Positions 8,509 through 15,607 of a stretch of 64,000 nt of DNA are shown here, piece by piece. Every line of letters begins with the position of its first letter. The first letter of the stretch is position 1. The notes under the pieces were generated by a model. It searched no databases, had not been told where the DNA came from, and was given only the letters and a program-made list of their open reading frames with translations. The stretch covers positions 4,138,001-4,202,000 of the forward strand of contig NZ_CP034179.1 in the NCBI RefSeq assembly GCF_003860345.1. The letters are read 5' to 3'. This DNA is from Caenibius tardaugens NBRC 16725 (GTDB lineage Bacteria > Pseudomonadota > Alphaproteobacteria > Sphingomonadales > Sphingomonadaceae). Made by a program: the position numbers and the translations under genes.

Positions 8509-9884
8509 ACGACGACCAGTACTGCGCCGACCTGTCGAGCGGCGTCTTTCATAGAGTCGTCAAACGCAGCACCTTGCTGTTTCGGGGTATTTCTGTGGAA
8601 AAACCCGTAAAGGCTGTCCTCAATGTGATTTTTTATCACATTTTCGATGGCGCTTTCGAAATCGACCTTATGCCAATTGTACCAAAGCGCCGCCGCTTTG
8701 CAGTCCGCATTCTCAATGCCGTACTGGCCAGCGTTATCAATGCCGAATGACTTGCGTCCGCAGTCCCACTTCTTCTTCACTTCTTTCGGCAAGGCGTCGT
8801 AAAAACTGTCGATAACCTCGGAAAACTCCGAAACGCTATCGAGAGCGCGCCAAAACAGCACACGCAGGCGCGCTAGGCGATTGTCCATCTTGCCCTCACG
8901 CTCACGACGCTTCGGCGGCACGCGCATGCGCACGCGGATAGGACGACGACCGCGCGCCGACACCTGCATGCCGCGCGTACCGTTCGACCCCATACCGGGG
9001 TCAAGCACAGGCTCAGGCACCGCCTCCGTAGCCAGCCCGGTTTGCAGACCAAGCGCAAGCCCTACGTTAGGATCCGCGACCGGTTGCGTAGCCGTCGCAC
9101 GCTGCCTGTTCGGATTAACCGGATCGCCAATGGGATTAAGCCCCGGCATCCACGTCCACGGGGGCGGCGCCCCCAACGGACCAGCCTGCACGCCGGAGCT
9201 ATCAGACTGAAAGTGAATGTATTGCTGGCCACGATGACCATTCCCGACAACGTACGGGAGATAAATATATCTCGCAGCGTTGCGAATGTTAGGGAAATTC
9301 GCCTCGTGCATATTGTCGTCGGCGCTAGGCAGCGCCTGCCCCGACAAACACGGCGAAGTGCCACTACCCGCCCCGGTAAACCGATAATTCCCGTTCCACC
9401 TTACAGGGAAATACGGGCAGGTGTTGGCAATATACCACCCGACAGGCAACACGAAATCCTCCGGCTTCAACGGACGTTGAAGCGGCAAGCCCTTGTCGGG
9501 GATCAGATCAAGAAGCCCAAGCACCCCCGGTTTGGGGATGCGCAGAGGTTTAAACAACGGAGCAAAGTCCGGCACAGGGGACTTCTTGACCCCAAATCCG
9601 CGCGCAGGCAAACGCGGCGGATTAAACCGCGCAGGCAGCTTGGCCGCCTTGCGCGGATTGCGCGGCTGATAATCCGGATGTCCCGGCATCGGATTGCCGC
9701 GCCGGTCGCGCCGACTCCTGTCATGGCGCTCACCCGGCGACGGCGACCGTTCCGGCCGCGTGCGCCGACGCTCCTTACTAGGAACGCGATTGTCCAGGTG
9801 CTTCGCACCCTTGCCCGGGGCAAAATCGGAGGGCCGGAACTTTCGGGTCCGGCCCTGCTCCCTCACTATCGTATCGGTAGGCAT
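8505..9884 (-). CDS. VP2-like minor capsid/pilot protein of the microvirus
   Basis: A 459-residue protein; ATG 9884 is chosen over an upstream TTG because AGGAG sits 8 nt before it. Residues 1-130 are strongly basic and proline-rich. The middle carries aromatic segments (PVGWYIANTCPYFPVRW, YIHFQSDSSGVQAG) and a proline/glycine linker. The last ~120 residues are helical, with NADCKAAALWYNWHKVDFE and AIENVIKNHIEDSLYGF. The C-terminal pattern resembles what I recall of VP2-like proteins in other alphaproteobacterial microviruses; the position in the genome supports a minor virion or DNA-pilot role. No enzymatic motif seen. The assignment is by context and resemblance, not by a diagnostic motif. 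Confidence 0.6.
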   Translation of the reverse strand: MPTDTIVREQGRTRKFRPSDFAPGKGAKHLDNRVPSKERRRTRPERSPSPGERHDRSRRDRRGNPMPGHPDYQPRNPRKAAKLPARFNPPRLPARGFGVKKSPVPDFAPLFKPLRIPKPGVLGLLDLIPDKGLPLQRPLKPEDFVLPVGWYIANTCPYFPVRWNGNYRFTGAGSGTSPCLSGQALPSADDNMHEANFPNIRNAARYIYLPYVVGNGHRGQQYIHFQSDSSGVQAGPLGAPPPWTWMPGLNPIGDPVNPNRQRATATQPVADPNVGLALGLQTGLATEAVPEPVLDPGMGSNGTRGMQVSARGRRPIRVRMRVPPKRREREGKMDNRLARLRVLFWRALDSVSEFSEVIDSFYDALPKEVKKKWDCGRKSFGIDNAGQYGIENADCKAAALWYNWHKVDFESAIENVIKNHIEDSLYGFFHRNTPKQQGAAFDDSMKDAARQVGAVLVVV

Positions 9885-10011
9885 ATTCCATACTCCTATC
9901 AATAAAAGTCCAGTCGTATCTCAAAACGGAGTCGCCTCACAGAGGGACGTCCTTGCCACCCTCGCGGGTGTCTTTTGAGACGGGGGGGTTTTTCCCGCGT
10001 ACCGCGGCGTC

Positions 10012-10815
10012 CTATTGTCCGTATTCAATCGGCGATTGTCCATAGTGTCGGGACGCCCTCACGCGCGTCTGTGCCGACTTGGCGATATACTTGCATACGT
10101 ATCCGACTTGTCGAATTTCACCCGCTGGAACGAGACGCCAGTTGCTGAAACCATACAGCCACTTGGCTTCCAGCGTGCGCTTACTGACGGGCTGTCCCCG
10201 TTCATGCAGCAACAGGTGAAAGTGTGGGAAACCGTCACTGTGAGCCTCAGTGACCAGCAAGTATCGCAACTTGTCAGACCGGGCCGCTTTGCGGACCCGT
10301 TTCAGCCACCGCGTCACTTCCGGAGCCAGAACTGCCGCGAGTGCACGCGTGCGCTCTACGCTGGATAAGCTCGACAGGCTTTCGCCCCGCGCCATGACGG
10401 CCCTCTTGTCGGCGACCATCTGTGCCCAGAGACGGCGCTCAGGACCAACCGTCAGCGTACCGAACCACGTACGCATTGACTGGCGCACTTCATAGATAGC
10501 GCGCGCCGTCCAGAGGCGGCGCTTGTATCCAAGGCACGCTTCGCATTTGCGACAGCGTACCCGCACGAATACCGTGCGGGTGTTTGGCGGGGCAAACTCC
10601 CCGATGAGCCCATAGCCATCGGCATAGTCGATATCCTCATCGACTTTCCATTGTGCCAACGCCGCCAGAAGCGGCGACCCCACCCCGCGCAGGGCGCGAT
10701 CAATGGGAGACGTGCAGTCCCCATGAAATTCGGCAGCATCGGTGCCGTTGACGTGGGCTTGCCACGCATACTCGCGAGACGTCGCGAGCGGTATCTGTGG
10801 GGTATGTTTGGGCAC
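10012..10815 (-). CDS. Microvirus replication initiator (VP4/gpA-like HUH endonuclease)
   Basis: A rolling-circle replication initiator of 267 residues. Motif I-like WFGTLTV lies at 117-123, the HUH motif at H198-F-H200 (GFPHFHLLLHE), and the catalytic tyrosine motif YVCKYIAK at 239-246 with two tyrosines (Y239, Y243), the arrangement of gpA/VP4 proteins. A cysteine cluster C88-x2-C91-x2-C94 (CRKCEAC) is typical of microvirus Rep proteins. The start is GTG 10815: an in-frame TGA lies only 4 codons upstream and no ATG is available. It nicks the origin and joins ends to form circular ssDNA. A candidate nick site lies just upstream at 10839-10847. Confidence 0.93.
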   Translation of the reverse strand: MPKHTPQIPLATSREYAWQAHVNGTDAAEFHGDCTSPIDRALRGVGSPLLAALAQWKVDEDIDYADGYGLIGEFAPPNTRTVFVRVRCRKCEACLGYKRRLWTARAIYEVRQSMRTWFGTLTVGPERRLWAQMVADKRAVMARGESLSSLSSVERTRALAAVLAPEVTRWLKRVRKAARSDKLRYLLVTEAHSDGFPHFHLLLHERGQPVSKRTLEAKWLYGFSNWRLVPAGEIRQVGYVCKYIAKSAQTRVRASRHYGQSPIEYGQ

Positions 10816-11015
10816 AAAGTGGTGTCACTTGTGCATCTATATCAAGTCCCCGGCTGCGCCGGATATGATGCACCCAGAATAGCCGCCGTAAGGGCTTGGC
10901 ATGGGGGTTGCTTCGCACGCGCGAAAGCATCCGGTGGAGGGACCACTCCACCGAACACCCGTATTGACCAAGACCGGCTATCGAAGGGGGGCGCGGCCCC
11001 CCTTCACCCCTCGAC
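10816..11015. other. Phage intergenic region with candidate rolling-circle origin
   Basis: This 200-nt gap between the transpeptidase-like gene and rep has no convincing coding frame. It holds, in minus-strand order, hairpin GAAGGGGGG/CCCCCCTTC (11005-10983), hairpin GGTGGAG/CTCCACC (10952-10933), a small GC stem-loop CCGGC-TGC-GCCGG (10862-10850) and, directly next to it, ACTTGATAT (10847-10839), which is identical to the nick-site core of the phiX174 origin. The concentration of structure just before rep fits a double-strand replication origin. Confidence 0.45.
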
Positions 11016-11393
11016 CTAAGGGACGACTTGCAAAACGTCGTCCCTCGGGATCAGGGCTGCAATCCGTTGCCGAATTGCTGAAGGTAAGATGATACATCCT
11101 GAGGAAGCGGAGCGGTCTCCGGCGGGATTGTCCCCGTGGATATAAAACCCGCTTCTTCCATGCATTTCTGTTCCCGGTTCCGGGAAACACCGGATCGCCG
11201 GGGCTTTGAAACGCGGATGGTCAAAGACGCGGAGCCGATAGTAACCCTTAGGGATCGGTCCGCATGCCCGAACGTGATCCTTCGCAGGATCATTAAGGCA
11301 ATCTTTAGCCCCAGCGTAGCCAGTGGCGATAAGGCTAGCGCCTGTGCGGCTTGCGCGCAGGAACCGTCCAGTACTTTGCTCATAGCGCCACAT
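11016..11393 (-). CDS. Tlde1/DUF2778-like L,D-transpeptidase-fold protein, probable phage cell-wall enzyme
   Basis: 125 residues. ATG 11393-11391 lies 2 nt after the capsid stop. The protein matches the DUF2778/Tlde1 pattern along its whole length: N-terminal MWRYEQSTGRFLR, GPIPKGYYRL (46-55), then FYIHGDN with H86 and SASSGCIIL with C100, the His/Cys pair of the YkuD-like active site. Tlde1 proteins act on peptidoglycan tetrapeptides (L,D-carboxypeptidase and exchange activity). In a microvirus, directly behind the capsid gene, the simplest role is host lysis or wall penetration. Microviruses are better known for murein-synthesis inhibitors or M15-type peptidases, so this is an unusual choice. 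The fold call is firm, the lysis role inferred. Confidence 0.82.
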   Translation of the reverse strand: MWRYEQSTGRFLRASRTGASLIATGYAGAKDCLNDPAKDHVRACGPIPKGYYRLRVFDHPRFKAPAIRCFPEPGTEMHGRSGFYIHGDNPAGDRSASSGCIILPSAIRQRIAALIPRDDVLQVVP

Positions 11394-11395
11394 CC

Positions 11396-12700
11396 TTACT
11401 GTACCGTAATCGGACCGGGCTGGACGTTCTTCACCTTGCCCTGAATCTGCAGGGAGCAGTAACCGTCCTGTCGGATATCGACCTTGTTGACGGCATCCTT
11501 GAAGAAGCCCTTGCACATGGCCTCAGTCGGATACTTGTACTGCTCATGATTGTTGCCCGCAGGCAGTGGCAACATGTGGTGAGCGTAGTTACCGGCAGGC
11601 GTGCCGTTATCCGCGAACGGAACCATATTCTGAAACTGGTCGCCATGCAGGAACAAATCACGCATTTCGACCCAGTACGCATCCGTAGCAGTCGCACGAT
11701 CGCCAAGCGGACCGGCGTCCGCCGCGAACTTCTTGAACGCCGTTTCCGGCAGCGGAATAGGACTGCTTTCGTTCAGGTAATTCGGCAACCAATCCCACGC
11801 GCGGGTAAGATGGCCGGCCAGATTGCCCGCCAGAGCGCCGAAATATACCTTAGGCCGCGTGATAGAAAGCCCGACTACGAAGCCGGGTTCCTTGAAGAAT
11901 TTTGGATCACGCTTGCCATTTTTGAACACCCAACTAACCGCCGAGGACGGCGAACCGTTCGTCGGGTCAATGGCATTCGAAGGATACTGGAAGTCCGAAT
12001 ATCGTGCGAGCAATTCGGGCTTCTGTTCGTCCACAGTTTCGGGAACTGAAATTCCGTATCCACGAATGAAATCCTCCCAAGTCATATTTGCCATAACGCC
12101 AACTTGCCGGAGTTGGTCGTAAGCCTCATAGAGCGCCTGAAGCTCTTCAAGGTTGGTAGGACTGTCATGGGTTGCGGATGGATCAGACGTGAGCGCGGAG
12201 GTGTCCTTGTCCGTCAGACTGTCCAGCCAGAGCCGGTCCCGTATTTGGACGATGGGAACACCCGCCGCAGTCTGCGCGGTGGCCATCGTTTCCCCTTCAT
12301 CGCGGAAATGCGCCTCAATAATGCATTTGACGGACCGCTTGAGGTAATCAACACCGCCCTTGGCCGTGTAATAAGCGCCATCCGTTGCCGCAAGACCAAG
12401 TGTTGCCGAAATATCGGTGTTAAGCGGGTCAATAAACATCTCCCGAATTTCATCGACAAGCAACAGGGTCACCGGGACGTAGAAAAAGTAGTACTCTTTC
12501 TTCCAACCCACAATAGGGTTGAGGATCGGGTCAGTAATAACCCGGCTTTCGAAGTACAGATTTTTCAGCGTTTCGCCCGGAAGCACTGGCGCAATCATAA
12601 ATGGTTGCGCGGTAAACGGCAGCTCTTTTGTCATGAACGGGTGTTTGGGGTAGCGCCCCACCCGTTCAGTTGCTGCCAATTCTTGAATAAGACGAGCCAT
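11396..12700 (-). CDS. Microvirus major capsid protein (VP1/F-like)
   Basis: A 434-residue capsid protein with the highly characteristic N-terminal signature of Microviridae F proteins: HPFMTKELPFTAQPFMIAPVLPGETLKNLYFESRVITDP, continuing as NPIVGWKKEYYFFYV (quoted in parts). It forms the jelly-roll icosahedral shell. ATG 12700 is preferred to the TTG 15 nt upstream because GGAG lies 9 nt before the ATG. The start codon and ribosome site sit inside a perfect 8-bp hairpin (12699-12720). It is the first gene of the phage transcription unit, 2 nt before the transpeptidase-like gene. Confidence 0.92.
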   Translation of the reverse strand: MARLIQELAATERVGRYPKHPFMTKELPFTAQPFMIAPVLPGETLKNLYFESRVITDPILNPIVGWKKEYYFFYVPVTLLLVDEIREMFIDPLNTDISATLGLAATDGAYYTAKGGVDYLKRSVKCIIEAHFRDEGETMATAQTAAGVPIVQIRDRLWLDSLTDKDTSALTSDPSATHDSPTNLEELQALYEAYDQLRQVGVMANMTWEDFIRGYGISVPETVDEQKPELLARYSDFQYPSNAIDPTNGSPSSAVSWVFKNGKRDPKFFKEPGFVVGLSITRPKVYFGALAGNLAGHLTRAWDWLPNYLNESSPIPLPETAFKKFAADAGPLGDRATATDAYWVEMRDLFLHGDQFQNMVPFADNGTPAGNYAHHMLPLPAGNNHEQYKYPTEAMCKGFFKDAVNKVDIRQDGYCSLQIQGKVKNVQPGPITVQ

Positions 12701-12720
12701 TACTTGTGTCTCCAAGTAAT
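12699..12720 (-). promoter_or_regulatory. Hairpin over the capsid ribosome-binding site and start codon
   Basis: Perfect inverted repeat ATTACTTG (12699-12706), loop of 6 nt, CAAGTAAT (12713-12720). On the minus strand the stem includes two bases of the capsid ATG, and the Shine-Dalgarno GGAG (12713-12710) runs from the stem into the loop. If the hairpin forms in mRNA it would mask initiation. Confidence 0.55.
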
Positions 12721-12745
12721 CCCGGCAATTTTACTTGCCGGGATT
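12718..12745. promoter_or_regulatory. 11-bp perfect stem-loop in the phage leader
   Basis: AATCCCGGCAA (12718-12728), loop TTTTAC, TTGCCGGGATT (12735-12745). It lies between attR and the capsid start and shares 3 nt with the hairpin over the capsid start, so the two full structures are mutually exclusive. It could be a terminator for read-through around the circular genome, a leader switch, or a packaging/complementary-strand start signal. Confidence 0.5.
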
Positions 12746-12749
12746 GCCT

Positions 12750-12777
12750 ATTAAACACTCTATATATTATCACTTCA
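12750..12777 (-). other. attR: hybrid dif site at the right end of the microvirus
   Basis: The plus strand reads ATTAAACACTC (12750-12760), TATATA (12761-12766), TTATCACTTCA (12767-12777). The inner arm is phage and clearly diverges from a dif XerD arm; the outer arm is host and, on the minus strand, is TGAAGTGATAA. Joining the two host arms across the shared spacer rebuilds a dif site with XerC arm TGAAGTGATAA, spacer TATATA and XerD arm TTATGTTAAAT. The host dif ends only 8 nt before the mazG start codon. Confidence 0.83.
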
Positions 12778-12785
12778 AGATCGAG

Positions 12786-13562
12786 ATGACCGAACCCATT
12801 CACCGCCTTCTTCGCATAATGGACCGCCTCCGCGATCCGGAGCACGGATGCGATTGGGATCGCGCGCAGACGTTCGCCACCATTGCTCCTTATACGATCG
12901 AGGAAGCTTACGAGGTTGCGGATGCCATTGCGCGCGATGACATGGCCGAACTCAAGGAGGAGCTCGGCGACCTCCTTTTTCAGGTCGTGTTCCACGCGCG
13001 CATGGCGGAAGAACTCGGTCTGTTTGATTTTGACGCAGTTGCCGATGCGATCGCGGACAAGATGGAAGCGCGCCATCCCCATATTTTCGCCGCGTCCGAT
13101 GCAGCTAATGCTGAAACGGACAGAGAAACGCGCTGGGAGAATTTGAAAGCGCAGGAGCGCGCCAAAAAAGGCGCGGAAAGCGCAATGGACGGGATCGCGC
13201 GCGCTTTACCGGCATTGCTCCGTGCGGAAAAATTGCAGAAGCGCGCAGCTCGGGAAGGTTTTGATTGGCCTGATCCGCGTGGGCCAGCGGAAAAATTGGC
13301 CGAAGAAACACAAGAACTGGACGAGGCTCTCGAAGCTGACAAGCTTGAAGAAGCGGGCGATCTGCTCTTTTCCGCAGTCAATCTGGTGCGAGCCTATGGC
13401 ATCGCCGCTGAAGATGCGTTGCGCGTAGCGAATGACAAGTTTGAACGCCGCTTTCGCGGCATGGAAAGCATTCAGGGCGGTTCCCTGTCGGGGCTATCCC
13501 TCGAACAGCAGGAAGTGCTCTGGCAGGAGGTAAAGCGTTCAGAGCGCGGAAAAACGACCTAG
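12786..13562 (+). CDS. mazG: Nucleoside triphosphate pyrophosphohydrolase MazG
   Basis: House-cleaning enzyme that hydrolyses (d)NTPs to (d)NMP and PPi. The 258-residue protein has two MazG domains; the first has the metal-binding set EEAYEV (E39, E40, E43) and EELGDLLFQVVFH, the second has EETQELDEAL and EAGDLLFSAVNLV. ATG 12786 gives the standard N terminus MTEPIHRLLRIMDRLRDP. The upstream side now abuts the prophage (attR ends at 12777), so any native promoter or read-through from the metG-tatD operon has been displaced by 4.4 kb. Its 3' end overlaps hflX tail-to-tail by 24 nt. Confidence 0.93.
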   Translation: MTEPIHRLLRIMDRLRDPEHGCDWDRAQTFATIAPYTIEEAYEVADAIARDDMAELKEELGDLLFQVVFHARMAEELGLFDFDAVADAIADKMEARHPHIFAASDAANAETDRETRWENLKAQERAKKGAESAMDGIARALPALLRAEKLQKRAAREGFDWPDPRGPAEKLAEETQELDEALEADKLEEAGDLLFSAVNLVRAYGIAAEDALRVANDKFERRFRGMESIQGGSLSGLSLEQQEVLWQEVKRSERGKTT

Positions 13563-14843
13563 TTCACGCTGCGTAAGCCTGACGTCAATCTGTCTCTGCG
13601 GGCCATCGGGCCCTTCCCCTGCATCCTGAACATCGATGACATCGCCGTGGGCATAGAGCCAGGCGATACGCTGCCCGTCATGCGCAGGCAGCACAAACCT
13701 ATGTACAATCGCTCCGCGCGTCAGCAAGGCGTCGAGCGTTTCGAGAAGCGCGTCGACACCTTGGCCGGTAACGGCTGACAATGGAACAATCATATCGTCA
13801 TCGCGGGCCAGTTCGCCGAGTTCCACCCTGTGTTCGTCGTCAAGCAGGTCCCACTTGTTCCAGGCCTCGACGATGGGGATGGAAGACAGCCCCCCTTCTC
13901 CATCAATGACGCCAAGATCCTCGAGGATTCGCAGAACCTGCTTCTTTTGCGCGCTGCTGGCCGGGTTGGCGATATCGCGTACATGCACAATGACGTCCGC
14001 ACCTGTGACTTCTTCCAGCGTCGCACGAAAGGCGGCGACAAGTTGTGTGGGCAAATCCGAGATGAAGCCCACTGTGTCTGAAAGGATCGCCTTCTCCACA
14101 CCCGGCAGACGGATGGCCCGCATGGTGGGATCAAGAGTGGCGAAGAGAAGATCTTCCGCCATGACGTCAGAGCCGGTTAGTCTATTGAAAAGAGTTGATT
14201 TCCCTGCGTTCGTATAACCGACGAGCGCAATGACGGGCCAGGGTGCCTTGCCCCGCCGATCGCGATGCAGGCTGCGTGTTCGCCGCACCTGATCGAGTTC
14301 TTTCCGCAAGCGCCCCATGCGCGCGCGGATCATTCGGCGGTCAGCTTCGATCTGGGTTTCGCCCGGCCCGCCAAGGAAGCCAAAGCCGCCCCGCTGCCGT
14401 TCAAGGTGGGTCCAGCTACGAACAAGCCGGCTTTGCTGATAATCCAGATGCGCAAGTTCGACCTGCAAGCGGCCTTCCGCCGTTGCCGCACGTTCGCCGA
14501 AAATTTCGAGAATCAGTCCGGTCCGGTCGATCACTTTCCGTTTCAGCCGTTGTTCCAGATTGCGCTGCTGAATCGCGGATAACGCGCCGTCGATGATGAC
14601 GAGTTCTGCCTGCTCCTGTTCGCAGGCCGTTTCGATCCTTTGAATCTGACCTTCGCCGAACAGTGTTCCGGGGCGCACGTCCCGGACAGGCACGACAAAG
14701 CCTTCCGCAACGATGATGCCGATTGCGAGTGCCAGATTGCTTCCCTCTTCCAGCCGCGCCTCTGCGTCGACACTGTAAGGGCGTCCTCTGATGTCGGGGC
14801 ACACGACAAGGGCACGCGCACCGCGCGTGACCTCGCCCGTCAA
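13539..14843 (-). CDS. hflX: GTPase HflX
   Basis: Ribosome-associated GTPase implicated in splitting or rescuing stalled ribosomes. The HflX hallmark GGFGFLGGPGETQIE is at residues 152-166, the P loop GYTNAGKS at 209-216, and switch II DTVGF follows. 434 residues. The start appears to be TTG 14843, a few bases past the hfq stop; no in-frame ATG is available close by. It follows hfq as in most proteobacteria. Confidence 0.92.
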   Translation of the reverse strand: MTGEVTRGARALVVCPDIRGRPYSVDAEARLEEGSNLALAIGIIVAEGFVVPVRDVRPGTLFGEGQIQRIETACEQEQAELVIIDGALSAIQQRNLEQRLKRKVIDRTGLILEIFGERAATAEGRLQVELAHLDYQQSRLVRSWTHLERQRGGFGFLGGPGETQIEADRRMIRARMGRLRKELDQVRRTRSLHRDRRGKAPWPVIALVGYTNAGKSTLFNRLTGSDVMAEDLLFATLDPTMRAIRLPGVEKAILSDTVGFISDLPTQLVAAFRATLEEVTGADVIVHVRDIANPASSAQKKQVLRILEDLGVIDGEGGLSSIPIVEAWNKWDLLDDEHRVELGELARDDDMIVPLSAVTGQGVDALLETLDALLTRGAIVHRFVLPAHDGQRIAWLYAHGDVIDVQDAGEGPDGPQRQIDVRLTQRELGRFSAL

Positions 14844-14857
14844 ATCATCGGTGAAGC

Positions 14858-15427
14858 TCAGTCTTCTGCATCCTCATCCACGTCGCCGGTCAGATCGACC
14901 GGAGATGCGGGTTGTATGGTCGATACGGCATGCTTGTAGGCGAGTTGGACATAGCCTTCGCGTTCCAGCAACATGCAGAACAGATCGAAAGCGGCTATCC
15001 GCCCCTGAAGCATGACCCCGTTCACCAGGAACATGGTCACCTGTACATTGGCATCGCGCACGCTTGTAAGAAAGACGTCCTGCAACAGCCGCTGTTTCCG
15101 GCTGCCTTCCCCAATCGCGCCAAACTGTCCCGCGTCCAGCGGATGACTGGGCATGATGGTGGAAATGGCGTGCTTGTACACCAATTGCGACTGTCCATCG
15201 CGGCGCAGCAGAATCGAAAAGTTATCAAACCAGGTGACGATTCCCTGCAACTTCACCCCTTTGACCAGAAACATGGTCACCGGGGTCTTGTTCTTGCGCA
15301 GCAGGTTAAGGAATGCGTCCTGCAAATTTTGCCCTTTGATCACCGTCGATGCCGATGCGGGGGCTGTCTTTTCCACCGTTTCCGGTTTCGCACTTGGGCG
15401 GGCGGACAGGGTGCGGCCACTGGCCAT
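14858..15427 (-). CDS. hfq: RNA chaperone Hfq, two fused Sm domains
   Basis: A 189-residue protein made of two Hfq repeats: residues 31-93 and 111-173, joined by an ~17-residue linker. Both have the Sm1 core ([13 protein letters not shown] and [13 protein letters not shown]) and the Sm2 motif YKHA(I/V)ST. A normal Hfq is 70-100 residues and forms a hexamer, so this form would build the ring from three chains. The second repeat has drifted (FDLF instead of FDNF, EREG instead of RRDG), suggesting specialised faces. ATG 15427 has AGGAG 8 nt upstream. A basic/Ala-rich N-terminal tail and an acidic C-terminal tail (GDVDEDAED) flank the ring. Fused Hfq is known in sphingomonads. Confidence 0.93.
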   Translation of the reverse strand: MASGRTLSARPSAKPETVEKTAPASASTVIKGQNLQDAFLNLLRKNKTPVTMFLVKGVKLQGIVTWFDNFSILLRRDGQSQLVYKHAISTIMPSHPLDAGQFGAIGEGSRKQRLLQDVFLTSVRDANVQVTMFLVNGVMLQGRIAAFDLFCMLLEREGYVQLAYKHAVSTIQPASPVDLTGDVDEDAED

Positions 15428-15607
15428 ATCTCTATCTCCTGTTGTTGGCGACCGCTGGTTTGGAGCGGTGCGCATTCTGGCTGCCTTAATTGCTCAAATA
15501 TGAGCAGAAGATGACAACCGGCTTATCGAGGCTCGCTATTATGGCGTTTTGCTGCACTGCGCAAAGGCCTTTTTGGAGCCGGGTTCAAAATGGATTGTAT
15601 AAGTCCC

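Larger units (their letters stand above)
8347..12760 (-). mobile_element. Integrated temperate microvirus (Microviridae prophage) in dif, 4,414 bp
   Basis: A complete ssDNA-phage genome lies between two copies of a 14-bp dif core. All genes are on the minus strand in the order capsid, L,D-transpeptidase-like protein, HUH replication initiator, VP2-like protein, 38-codon ORF. Its size (about 4.4 kb) is that of a microvirus genome and no integrase or transposase is present, so integration must rely on the host XerC/XerD recombinases. The capsid and Rep identities are firm; the integration mode is inferred from the dif-shaped ends. Reported temperate microviruses in Bacteroidetes and alphaproteobacteria use the same strategy. 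All prophage genes are apparently intact, so it may be inducible. Confidence 0.93.

Noticed and set aside
9042-9905. A 287-codon plus-strand open frame across the phage VP2-like gene
   Set aside because: Its product is a low-complexity Arg/Pro string caused by the codon bias of the minus-strand gene, which has a good ribosome site and capsid-operon context.
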